This document shows, in pieces, positions 24,347 to 32,902 of a stretch of DNA of 64,000 bases. The translations under genes were made by a program, and so were the position numbers. Position 1 is the stretch's first letter. Each line of letters starts with the position of its first letter. This DNA is from JASGDC01 sp047605865 (GTDB taxonomy: Bacteria; Actinomycetota; Actinomycetes; Actinomycetales; Micrococcaceae). The stretch spans positions 15,339-79,338 of the forward strand of contig JASGFC010000002.1 of assembly GCA_047605865.1 (NCBI GenBank), in the 5' to 3' direction. Below the pieces are notes generated by a model. The model was not told the origin of the DNA, made no database searches, and worked only from the letters and a program-made list of their open reading frames with translations.

Positions 24347-26584
24347 CTAAGGGTTGATGAAGGCATTTTGTTGGCCATTACCAGTGAAGCTGTCGCTTAC
24401 ATCGCTTTGGGTAGATTCATTTTGAACTTCCTGTAGTTGCTGAGTAATAGAAGAAGAATCACAACTATTGATACCATATAGTTTTGCTTTACCCTCTTGA
24501 GCAATTAAATGAACCGCTGGTGATGTTTCTAAGTTCCCAAGCCCAGCAGCTGGCTGATTGACAGGGTCTTTATTATTAACGTAGGAGACATCTTCAAATA
24601 CCATGGCATAGCGTACATTACTTCTGTTAACAGCATCACATACTGAAGGATTAGACATCATACCGTTGAGGCCTTGGAGAATGGTTTTATCATCATCTGT
24701 TAAGAAACGACTATTAACTCCGCCAAATTGCATAGGTGTTTTCCCGCTGTATAGATACGTTAAATTTGAACCATCGCCACGATTATTGGCAATCACTGAA
24801 TTGTCAGGTACAAGTGTGTTCAGTTGCTTCATCAGTTTCATGTCATCTGCAGAAACCAGAGCAGGCATCTGTAGGGGGTTATTTCCATAATAAGCTGAAG
24901 GTATATTTCTATAGAAAGAGCCGAGGGCACCATTTTGGAGTGTGAACACGAAGGAAAGAATTGAAATTACTGCAAAAATTGAAGATAAACGAGGCAATGA
25001 CCCTTCTGCAAGCTTTGTTGATTTCAATATTTGTCTCAGCGCATTAAGAACAGTAACAGCAGCAACTGTTGCCATGAGGGAGGCCATAATAGGATACAAG
25101 AAAGCAATTCTATAAGTATCTCCATACCAAAGACCAGTAAAGAAAGTTCTAATGCCTTCGTTTTGTACTCCATTTGCTATAACGAAGAAAAAACCTAGTA
25201 GCACATAAGAAACAACAATCCAGAGATATTTACGAAGCTTTCTATAGGCTAGAATGTAAATTCCGCCCAACAGAGTCAAGAAAGAGGCCATAGGGGAGTT
25301 CTTCCATTGCAACAAATCACCTATTAAATATGCAAAAGTTGCAGATCCAATAGATTGACGCGGGTGGCTGTCATAGTGCAATGTCAATTTTGCCCAGAGT
25401 ATGAAATAGCAAACTGTAGCAATGAAAAAAGCTAGGGAGTAGAGTACTCTACGTCGATTCATGCTAACTTTTTCTCGGCTTTTTACTCGATTAATATATA
25501 CAAGGGCTTTCCCAATAAAGAACTGGAAGCCCAAAGGAATAATCAACAAGATTGTTGACATCATTGTTGCAGGATGACACAAGGTAGTAGCAAGAATTCC
25601 AAGAGCAAAGCCAAGCCAACTTTTAAAAATGTTCAGTTCTGAGTAGGAATAGAAATGGAAGATTCCTATAGCGCAAGCAATGATGGGAGGAACTAAAGCA
25701 ATACCGAAGAAGTAAGGGTAGAGCACGCCCCACGCTAATCCAACAAAAGGGAAAATAACATAAGAAACACTAAATAGTGTCACCATAGCTACGCGGAATG
25801 ATGACTTGCCAAAAATTTGATGCGCCAAGAAGAACATACCTACTGGCCAAACTAGAGAGGAAACAACAATAGCTAGAGCATTGTTTACTACCACAATTTT
25901 GTCGAGAGCAAACGGCTGTGCAATAAGTGCAGTTGTTGCATGCCAGACAGAAGGGTAAAAGGTATGAGGGTAGTTAGGCATAAAATTTGATAGCTCAAAG
26001 GGAGAGGCCTTACCGCTCTCAAGAATCCATCGAATCGCGTTAAGGTGAAAAGGAGTATCAGGTGCTTGTGCTGGTCCATCAGGGAAGATGATTAAAGAAC
26101 TTGTAAAAAAGAAGGCAATAAGTATTGCTAGACCAAGGCCAAAAGAAGACAAAGAAGATCTTTTAAGAAGTGGTATAGTCGCATTTTTTAGTTTTCGTTT
26201 CTTATTCTTTTGTGGGTTTTTCTTTTTTTGTGGAAGATTACTTTTGGCAGCTTTTGTTTCACTTTTTTCAAGAAGTAATGAGCCATAGCCAAATTTAACA
26301 AGCAGAAACCTTAAAAAGAAGGAAAGAAGCACGGCACAGGCTGTGTAGAGCGAGAAAGTCAAAAGGTTAAAACCAATATTTAAGATGCCAAAAATTAAAG
26401 AGCTAGTACCTACCAGAGCGGTGGTTACTACTGGAGCTAAAGCAAATCTTGGAATTTTTGCGAATTTCCAGATGTTTAGAATCATGGTGCCTGGTATATA
26501 TAAAACAAGGCAAGCTAACAGTATGATAGGAGTGAATGGTAGCCATGTAGCTAAGCTATCAGGCAACTTTGATAGTAGTAACAA
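24347..26584 (-). CDS. DUF6541-type polytopic membrane protein (GT-C-like), copy 2
   Basis: A 745-residue membrane protein with many hydrophobic helices. A basic Lys/Pro-rich cytoplasmic loop lies at about 115-140 (AAKSNLPQKKKNPQKNKKRK). The conserved outside loop is APDTPFHLNAIRWILESGKASPFELSNF then FYPSVWH. The C-terminal extracytoplasmic domain has NTLVPDNSVIANNRGDGSNLTYLYSGK and SNPSVCDAVNRSNVRYAMVFED, matching copies 1 and 3. It begins with TTG and no close ribosome-binding site; the true start could be slightly downstream. Its place between glycosyltransferases and a flippase supports a glycan-transfer role. Confidence 0.75.
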   Translation of the reverse strand: MLLLSKLPDSLATWLPFTPIILLACLVLYIPGTMILNIWKFAKIPRFALAPVVTTALVGTSSLIFGILNIGFNLLTFSLYTACAVLLSFFLRFLLVKFGYGSLLLEKSETKAAKSNLPQKKKNPQKNKKRKLKNATIPLLKRSSLSSFGLGLAILIAFFFTSSLIIFPDGPAQAPDTPFHLNAIRWILESGKASPFELSNFMPNYPHTFYPSVWHATTALIAQPFALDKIVVVNNALAIVVSSLVWPVGMFFLAHQIFGKSSFRVAMVTLFSVSYVIFPFVGLAWGVLYPYFFGIALVPPIIACAIGIFHFYSYSELNIFKSWLGFALGILATTLCHPATMMSTILLIIPLGFQFFIGKALVYINRVKSREKVSMNRRRVLYSLAFFIATVCYFILWAKLTLHYDSHPRQSIGSATFAYLIGDLLQWKNSPMASFLTLLGGIYILAYRKLRKYLWIVVSYVLLGFFFVIANGVQNEGIRTFFTGLWYGDTYRIAFLYPIMASLMATVAAVTVLNALRQILKSTKLAEGSLPRLSSIFAVISILSFVFTLQNGALGSFYRNIPSAYYGNNPLQMPALVSADDMKLMKQLNTLVPDNSVIANNRGDGSNLTYLYSGKTPMQFGGVNSRFLTDDDKTILQGLNGMMSNPSVCDAVNRSNVRYAMVFEDVSYVNNKDPVNQPAAGLGNLETSPAVHLIAQEGKAKLYGINSCDSSSITQQLQEVQNESTQSDVSDSFTGNGQQNAFINP

Positions 26585-26801
26585 GTGGTCTCAATCCTTA
26601 AACGCTGTTAACAAACTATTCTTAATATACAATAAATGTGCACTTCTCTTGCCTCAGAACACTCTAGGTTCTAAAGTTAGCTGTGTTAAGAAATGGCGGT
26701 AAGGCGGGCAATTTATGGTTGAAAGTTACATTTTCTTCTCAGAGTTAAATTCTTTGAGATAAAGTACAATAAAGAGAAGGAAATAAAGAAAGAGATAGCT
26801 T

Positions 26802-28040
26802 GTGGTTGAAGATACGTCAAGCAAAATCATAGGTACTGTTTTTAAACTTGCACGCTTTGCAGTCCCTCAATTGCTGACAGCTGTATTTTCGTTGTATGCA
26901 ATTTCAATTCTTTCTAAGAGTTTTGGTGGTAAAACTCTCCTTGCATACGGTTTAGGTCAATCATATGGAACCTTTGTTGCCCTTTTCATGGGTTGGGGCT
27001 GGACAACCATAGGTCCAGCTTTAGTGGCACCAGCAGAGCAAAACAAAAGGTATAGCTATCTATGGACCTTCCTGAAAATGACGTTTATTCTGGGGGCAAT
27101 ACTTACTCCAATTGTTAGTGTTCTAGTCGTATGGAGTGCCCCAGATGGTGATAGAGATGTTGCGCTTGTCTCTTTCTTGGCTTCAGTTGTAACGGCTTTC
27201 ATGCCCTCATGGTGGTTTGTTGCAACGAATCGGCCTTCATACATTCTTTTTTACGATGTTTTACCTCGTGCACTGTCAACTTTAATCAGTATTATTCTCA
27301 TGAAACATGGTGGTTCTGCTTATTTATTCCCATTGTCCAATATGATTTGTTGTATTCTCGGTGCTTCTATTTTTTATTGGCAGAAGAAGCCATGGAATTA
27401 TAAAGGGCCTGAAAAAGTGCTGGACACTTTCAAAAGCCAATTTCATCCTTTCATGATTTCTGCTGGCGCAATGCTTTATGCACGTTTAATGCTTCCAGTT
27501 GTTAACTTTATTAATCCTGTGGCTGCAGTGTCATTTACTCAAGGGCTGCAGCTCTATAACTATTGGACTATGTCTACAGCAATTACTGGATCTTCTTTCC
27601 AGAACTGGGTCAATAGAGGAGGGAAGAAAACTTTAGAGAGTTCCTTGAAATTTACCACATCGTGGTTCTTCCTCCACGGTATTGTCTTTGGTGGACTCCT
27701 TGGAATTCTAGGACCTTTTGTCAGCAATGTTATCTTTGGTGGTCTACAGGGTAACACTAAAGTAAGTTACTTCTTACTTGGCTTAACGTTTTTCTTCGTT
27801 GCTATGGGTACAGCTTTAGTTACTTTGTATTTAACACCTCTTGGGTATTCTCATTTATCTTCAAAAATTACAATTTTTTCGGGTATATTGGGGCTGTTGC
27901 TATTGTTGGTCTTAACAACAGCATTTGGGGTAAATGGCTCTTATGTAGCACTTTGTATTACTGAATTTAATATTAACTTTTTAGCATTAATTGTGATTGT
28001 CCTTCATCGTAAAGGTAAATTAAAAACTAGTGGTGTATAA
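26802..28040 (+). CDS. Wzx-like polysaccharide flippase (MOP superfamily)
   Basis: A 412-residue membrane protein with about 12 helices and no large loops. The N-terminus (IIGTVFKLARFAVPQLLTAVFSLYAISILSKSFGG) is the usual first-helix pattern of O-antigen/teichoic-acid flippases, which move lipid-linked oligosaccharides across the membrane. It starts with GTG at 26802. The GT2 at 28058 follows after 17 bases, so the pair is probably co-transcribed. No Wzy polymerase is evident in the window. Confidence 0.78.
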   Translation: MVEDTSSKIIGTVFKLARFAVPQLLTAVFSLYAISILSKSFGGKTLLAYGLGQSYGTFVALFMGWGWTTIGPALVAPAEQNKRYSYLWTFLKMTFILGAILTPIVSVLVVWSAPDGDRDVALVSFLASVVTAFMPSWWFVATNRPSYILFYDVLPRALSTLISIILMKHGGSAYLFPLSNMICCILGASIFYWQKKPWNYKGPEKVLDTFKSQFHPFMISAGAMLYARLMLPVVNFINPVAAVSFTQGLQLYNYWTMSTAITGSSFQNWVNRGGKKTLESSLKFTTSWFFLHGIVFGGLLGILGPFVSNVIFGGLQGNTKVSYFLLGLTFFFVAMGTALVTLYLTPLGYSHLSSKITIFSGILGLLLLLVLTTAFGVNGSYVALCITEFNINFLALIVIVLHRKGKLKTSGV

Positions 28041-28057
28041 AATTATCGAGAGAGATC

Positions 28058-28924
28058 ATGATGAAACAACCGTTTGTTGTAGCTGTAATCCCAACTTTTA
28101 ATCCGGATGAGCAATTTGTTAAAAACGTGTCATTGATTGAACCACAAGTTGATATGGTGGTTATTGTTGACGATGGGTCAAATGATAAACAGTATCTTGG
28201 TTCTTTCAACGATGAAAAGACTACAGTACACCTTATTGAAAATGATGAAAATCAAGGAATAGCGTATGTTTTAAATCAAGGAATCAGATATGGCTTGGAA
28301 AAAGGTGCAACACATATAGTAACTTTTGATCAAGATAGCACTGTTGAAGGTGGCTACATCACTAGGCTTTTAGAAGCTGAAACAGAAGCGAAGGAACAAG
28401 GCATCAAAGTCGGTACTGTAGCTCCACATACAATTGGACAAGAACTTAACGGACGAGATTTCATTTCGATTAATTCAAAGATTTCTACTTGCCGTTATCC
28501 AGTGCAATCTGGTTTGCTCATCCAAAGGCATATCTTTGAAGAGATTGGCTACTTTGATGAAGGTCTTGTCATTGATTGGGTTGAATTTGATTTCCAATAT
28601 AGATTAGCAGAGGCAGGGTATAAGAATGTTATTGCTATTTCTTTACACCTTGCCCATCAAGTTGGCGATAACATCGACACTGACTCTCATACCTTTTCTT
28701 CGCATAGTCCACTTCGTTATTATTACATTTCTAGAAATTCATACCTAGTTAAAACTAAATATGAAAAAGATAAAGTCTCAAATCTTTCAGGTCTGGGATA
28801 TGGATTTGGGCATATGTTAAAGGATGCTAAAAACTCTTCTGATGGTAAAGAAAAAATCAAACTTTTCTTACAAGGAAAACTTGATGGAATTCGCGGTATT
28901 AAAGGCAAAAAGAACTCTAAGTAG
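28058..28924 (+). CDS. Glycosyltransferase family 2 protein (rhamnosyltransferase-like)
   Basis: A 288-residue GT2 enzyme. VVAVIPTFNPDEQFVKNV, VVIVDDGSND, NQGIAYVLNQGI, VTFDQDSTVEGGY (DxD) and YFDEGLVIDWVEFDFQYRL (catalytic acidic region) are in family order. The HSPLRYYYISRNSYLV stretch is the acceptor-side region typical of rhamnosyltransferases. It is closely similar in plan to domain 2 of the double enzyme at 22328. It follows the flippase by 17 bases. Confidence 0.87.
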   Translation: MMKQPFVVAVIPTFNPDEQFVKNVSLIEPQVDMVVIVDDGSNDKQYLGSFNDEKTTVHLIENDENQGIAYVLNQGIRYGLEKGATHIVTFDQDSTVEGGYITRLLEAETEAKEQGIKVGTVAPHTIGQELNGRDFISINSKISTCRYPVQSGLLIQRHIFEEIGYFDEGLVIDWVEFDFQYRLAEAGYKNVIAISLHLAHQVGDNIDTDSHTFSSHSPLRYYYISRNSYLVKTKYEKDKVSNLSGLGYGFGHMLKDAKNSSDGKEKIKLFLQGKLDGIRGIKGKKNSK

Positions 28925-28987
28925 GCTATATTTCAGCATTAAATTCTGGTTAGTTTTTAGGAGCATTTCTCTGCTATATTAAATAAA

Positions 28988-30925
28988 ATGCAACAAGTAC
29001 TTCAAAATTGGTTTCCAGATTTTCCACTGATAGTGGTTACTATTGTTTTGTTGTACGTGCCTGGTTTGTTTCTTTCAATGGCTTTTAAGTTCAGAAATTT
29101 TGCTGGATTAGTTGTTGCTCCAGCTTTTTCTGCTGTGACGCTTTCACTCCTAGCGATTTTGCTCCATGCTTTAGGTATTGCCTGGCAATGGTGGGACAAT
29201 CTTGTGTTTTCCTTGGTAATTTCTCTTCTAGTTTTTGGGATACGATACATCTTAAACCGCAAGAAAGAAACTGAAGAAGTTGTTCCACCAGAATTATATA
29301 CCAAAAACAGCATATGGCTCTTTGTTGCATTTTTATCAGGATTTTTATATGTTGCATATTTTATGATGAGTGGAATTTTTAATCCATACACTCCTGCTTT
29401 GTCGTGGGATTCAGTTTTCCATATCAATGCCATCAGATACATTATTGATTCTGGTTCTGCCTCCCCTTTTACTCTCAACGATTTTAAATCAGTGCATGGC
29501 TTTTATCCTGCAGTTTTCCACCAGCTAGTTTCTGAAATAGTTCTTTATAGCGGTAGTGGAATTCCAGCAGCCTATAATTCGGTTACTTTGGTGGTATCGG
29601 CTGTGCTTTGGGTCAGTTGTATGTTATTCATGCTCTACACATTTTTCCCTACACAGAAGTTGGTATGGGTACTTGGCATGATTATTGCAGCTGGGTTTCC
29701 GTTGTACCCTTACAGGTTACTGAGTTGGGGTGGGCAAATGCCAAACTTATTTGGCTATGCCTTTATTCCGCTAGCTATTGCAGCGATTTATATCCTTGTG
29801 AGAAAGCCAGAACACATAAAACTTAGCGAAGTACAAAGGTATGTACTTGTTATTGTGAGCGTTGTTGCAGCTACACTAACGCATCCAAGTGCACTGTATT
29901 CCATTGCGATATTAACGGTAGCGCTCATCGTGGAGTATTTTGTTGATATTTATAAAAATGCCGAAACTCCCCAAGCTAAGAAGTACGCTCTGGGGTATGC
30001 GCTTTTTTTCGTTGTTGCTGCTATTGTGGTTTGGATTAATTTTTCTGCTAGTTCCTATTGGGATCCTAGCTTATCCTTGGGTCCAGCACTTTTGGATTCA
30101 CTGAGTTATAACTTCTTTGACGATGGCATGATTCCTTATGCAGCTTTAGTGCCTTTCGGGCTCTTTGTTGCTATTTATCGTAAAGAATGGCGATTTATAG
30201 CCATTGGATATATTGTTGTTCTTTGTTTCTACCTCATCTGTGTTGCAGCACCAGAAGGTAAGTTTAGGGAAATTCTTACGTCTGCATGGTACAGCGAAGC
30301 AGCACGAATTGTAGCTTTGCTCATTCCATTTGCAGTTGTTTTGATATGCTTACTGCTCAATGAGTTACTGCAACGTATTCCAACAGACTTTAAAGTTCCT
30401 GTAGTGGCATCGTTGTTGCTTGCTGCGCTTGTTGTAACCAATAATGAGCCAATGAAAACGATGATGCATAAAACATTCATAACTACTTATGAAATATCAG
30501 ATCAGCAATTCTTAATGAATCCAGATAAATATAACATGATTCAAGAACTTGATGATTATGTACCTGAAGATAGTGGAGTTATTGTTAACAATCCATATAA
30601 CGGTGGAGCTTTAGTATATGGATTATCTAATCGAAAAGTGATGTTTCCAGTCTTAGGTGGTAATTACATTAATGATGATGAAAAAATTATTGCTACTCAA
30701 CTCAATCAGGCTTCAAACATCCCTGAAGTTTGTGAGGCTTTGAACCGTGAGAATGCAACTTATGCCTTAGATTTTGGACAAAGCTACGTTCCTACTCCGA
30801 AAGATCAACACCCTGCAGGCCCAGATTTTACAGGTTTAATAGGGCTTGAAAATAGTCCAGGATTTGAGTTAATCCACGATGATGGCATCGCAAGGTTATA
30901 TAAAATTACTGCCTGTGAATCATGA
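28988..30925 (+). CDS. DUF6541-type polytopic membrane protein (GT-C-like), copy 3
   Basis: A 645-residue protein with about a dozen helices. The conserved loop is SWDSVFHINAIRYIIDSGSASPFTLNDF then GFYPAVFH; the C-terminal outside domain has DDYVPEDSGVIVNNPYNGGALVYG and IPEVCEALNRENATYALDFG. It starts at ATG 28988, 63 bases after the GT2 gene. Function is unproven. The Asp in the first large loop and the genomic setting suggest a lipid-linked-sugar-dependent transferase or a polymerase of the surface polysaccharide. Confidence 0.75.
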   Translation: MQQVLQNWFPDFPLIVVTIVLLYVPGLFLSMAFKFRNFAGLVVAPAFSAVTLSLLAILLHALGIAWQWWDNLVFSLVISLLVFGIRYILNRKKETEEVVPPELYTKNSIWLFVAFLSGFLYVAYFMMSGIFNPYTPALSWDSVFHINAIRYIIDSGSASPFTLNDFKSVHGFYPAVFHQLVSEIVLYSGSGIPAAYNSVTLVVSAVLWVSCMLFMLYTFFPTQKLVWVLGMIIAAGFPLYPYRLLSWGGQMPNLFGYAFIPLAIAAIYILVRKPEHIKLSEVQRYVLVIVSVVAATLTHPSALYSIAILTVALIVEYFVDIYKNAETPQAKKYALGYALFFVVAAIVVWINFSASSYWDPSLSLGPALLDSLSYNFFDDGMIPYAALVPFGLFVAIYRKEWRFIAIGYIVVLCFYLICVAAPEGKFREILTSAWYSEAARIVALLIPFAVVLICLLLNELLQRIPTDFKVPVVASLLLAALVVTNNEPMKTMMHKTFITTYEISDQQFLMNPDKYNMIQELDDYVPEDSGVIVNNPYNGGALVYGLSNRKVMFPVLGGNYINDDEKIIATQLNQASNIPEVCEALNRENATYALDFGQSYVPTPKDQHPAGPDFTGLIGLENSPGFELIHDDGIARLYKITACES

Positions 30926-30991
30926 TATTTCAATGCTTTCAGAGCATCGGCTGTACTCTCTTTCATGATATTTGTTATAATTAATTGCAAG

Positions 30992-31030
30992 AACTCCAGC
31001 GAGCTATTTGCACGATGGAGTTTTTATTTT
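30992..31030 (+). terminator. Probable terminator between the polysaccharide locus and purA
   Basis: AACTCCA pairs with TGGAGTT around a 17-base loop and is followed by TTTATTTT. It lies between DUF6541 copy 3 and purA. The loop is larger than usual. Confidence 0.5.
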
Positions 31031-31074
31031 GTGAGTCATTATGCTCCTAATACTGTATTGAAAGAGAGTAAGTT

Positions 31075-32358
31075 ATGCCTGCAGTTGTAATTGTCGGTGC
31101 TCAATGGGGAGATGAAGGCAAGGGTAAAGCCACAGACCTCATCGGCGGACAAGTAGACTATGTAGTGAAATTTAACGGTGGTAATAATGCTGGACATACA
31201 GTTAAAGTTGGTGGTGAAAAGTACGAACTTAAACTACTACCAGCTGGTATTTTGAATGAAAATTCAACCCCAATCATTGGAAATGGGGTAGTAGTAAACC
31301 CTGAAGCACTTTTTGAAGAGCTTGATGCACTCAATTCTCGTGGGGCAGATACATCTAAACTGAAAATTTCAGCTAATGCTCATTTGATTGCTCCTTATCA
31401 TCAGATTATAGATAAGGTCACGGAACGTTTTTTAGGTAAACGTGCTATTGGTACAACAGGGCGTGGTATCGGGCCTGCTTATATGGATAAGATGGCTCGT
31501 TTAGGTATTCGCGTGCAAGATATCTTTGATGAGTCTATTCTGCGTCAAAAAATTGAAGGTTCATTAGCGCAAAAAAATGAGCTTCTGGTGAAAGTATATA
31601 ACCGTAGAGAAATTTCTGTTGAAGATACAGTAGATTACTTTTTAAAGTACGCAGATCGCATTAAGCCTATGATGTGTGATGCAGAATTAATTCTCAATGA
31701 GGCCCTCGATGAGAACGAGGTCGTTCTTCTTGAAGGTGGTCAGGCTACTTTCCTTGATGTTGATCACGGTACTTATCCTTTTGTAACCAGCTCAAACCCA
31801 ACTGCTGGTGGTGCTTGTACTGGATCAGGAATTGGCCCTACTCGAATCGATCGAGTCATTGGAATTATCAAAGCCTATACCACTCGTGTTGGCGCTGGCC
31901 CATTCCCAACAGAACTTTTTGACGATATGGGAGAGTTCTTGCAAAAAACAGGCGGAGAATTCGGTGTTAATACCGGTAGACCACGCCGCTGTGGTTGGTA
32001 TGATGCAGTACTTGCTCGCTATTCAAGTCGCGTTAACGGCTTTACAGACTATTTCTTAACTAAACTAGACGTTTTAACTGGTATTGAAAAGATTCCAGTG
32101 TGCGTTGCCTACGAAGTCAATGGTAAACGCTTTGATGAGGTCCCTATGTCACAGTCAGATTTTCATCATGCAAAGCCTGTCTATGAGTATTTTGATGGCT
32201 GGGAAGAAGATATTACCGAAGCTAAGTCTATAGATGACTTGCCTGAGAACGCGCAAAAGTATGTGCGTGCCCTTGAAAGCATGAGTGGATGTAGGTTTTC
32301 TGCAATTGGTGTGGGCCCAGACAGAGATCAAACAATCGTGATTAACGAGCTGCTATAG
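31075..32358 (+). CDS. purA: Adenylosuccinate synthetase
   Basis: Joins IMP and aspartate using GTP to give adenylosuccinate, the first committed step to AMP. It is 427 residues. The start VIVGAQWGDEGKGKATDLIG is the GTP-binding loop, FNGGNNAGHTV the IMP/aspartate site, TTGRGIGPAYMDK and DVDHGTYPFVTSSNPTAGG the conserved core, and TGRPRRCGWYD the Arg loop. It is close to corynebacterial PurA sequences. It stands alone in its direction and its end overlaps the convergent CoA-binding gene by 6 bases. Confidence 0.97.
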   Translation: MPAVVIVGAQWGDEGKGKATDLIGGQVDYVVKFNGGNNAGHTVKVGGEKYELKLLPAGILNENSTPIIGNGVVVNPEALFEELDALNSRGADTSKLKISANAHLIAPYHQIIDKVTERFLGKRAIGTTGRGIGPAYMDKMARLGIRVQDIFDESILRQKIEGSLAQKNELLVKVYNRREISVEDTVDYFLKYADRIKPMMCDAELILNEALDENEVVLLEGGQATFLDVDHGTYPFVTSSNPTAGGACTGSGIGPTRIDRVIGIIKAYTTRVGAGPFPTELFDDMGEFLQKTGGEFGVNTGRPRRCGWYDAVLARYSSRVNGFTDYFLTKLDVLTGIEKIPVCVAYEVNGKRFDEVPMSQSDFHHAKPVYEYFDGWEEDITEAKSIDDLPENAQKYVRALESMSGCRFSAIGVGPDRDQTIVINELL

Positions 32359-32766
32359 TTTCTTCATTTCAATGGCTGGGCACGTATCCATGACAACATC
32401 AAGCCCAGCCTTATCAGCTCGTTTGGCTGCAGCTTCGTCAATAACACCAAGCTGTAGCCACACAGCTTTTGCTTGTACTTTAATAGCTTGATCTACAATG
32501 TTTCCCACTAAACTTGAGTTCACAAAGCAGTCAACAACATCAATTTTCTCTGGAATTTCGGCTAAACTTGCGTATGCTTTTTCTCCTAGTGCATCTTCTG
32601 CACGAGGGTTAACTGGCACGATTTTCATACCGAGTTTGTCTCGGAGTATTTGTGCAATTTTGTAAGCAGTGCGCTCAGGTTTATTGCTTAAACCCACGAT
32701 AGCCCATATTGCGCCTTTGTTTGTTAGCAGCTTCTTAATAATCTGTTCATCCTGGTACTTCTTCAT
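32353..32766 (-). CDS. CoA-binding domain protein (YccU-like)
   Basis: A 137-residue single Rossmann domain like the CoA-binding part of succinyl-CoA synthetase alpha. AIVGLSNKPERTAYKIAQIL is the nucleotide-loop region, MKIVPVNPRAEDALGEKAYASLAEIPEKIDVVDCFVNS follows, and VWLQLGVIDEAAAKRADKAGLDVVMDTCPAIE ends it. Members of this widespread family have no settled role. It is convergent with purA. Confidence 0.9.
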   Translation of the reverse strand: MKKYQDEQIIKKLLTNKGAIWAIVGLSNKPERTAYKIAQILRDKLGMKIVPVNPRAEDALGEKAYASLAEIPEKIDVVDCFVNSSLVGNIVDQAIKVQAKAVWLQLGVIDEAAAKRADKAGLDVVMDTCPAIEMKKL

Positions 32767-32902
32767 AGGATTATTGTAGTCTTCTCATCATCCCTCCACA
32801 ATCAATGCACTTGACATACTTATTCACGTTATCGCCGATGGTAGTGAATTAAATTTTTAACTTTGGCACTGTTGAAAGAGTTTAGTGAAAGGAACTATTG
32901 TA

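Noticed and set aside
22179..26801. Wzy polymerase and chain-length genes completing the polysaccharide locus
   Set aside because: The membrane proteins here are DUF6541 type and a flippase; none has the Wzy loop pattern or the Wzz/tyrosine-kinase signatures.
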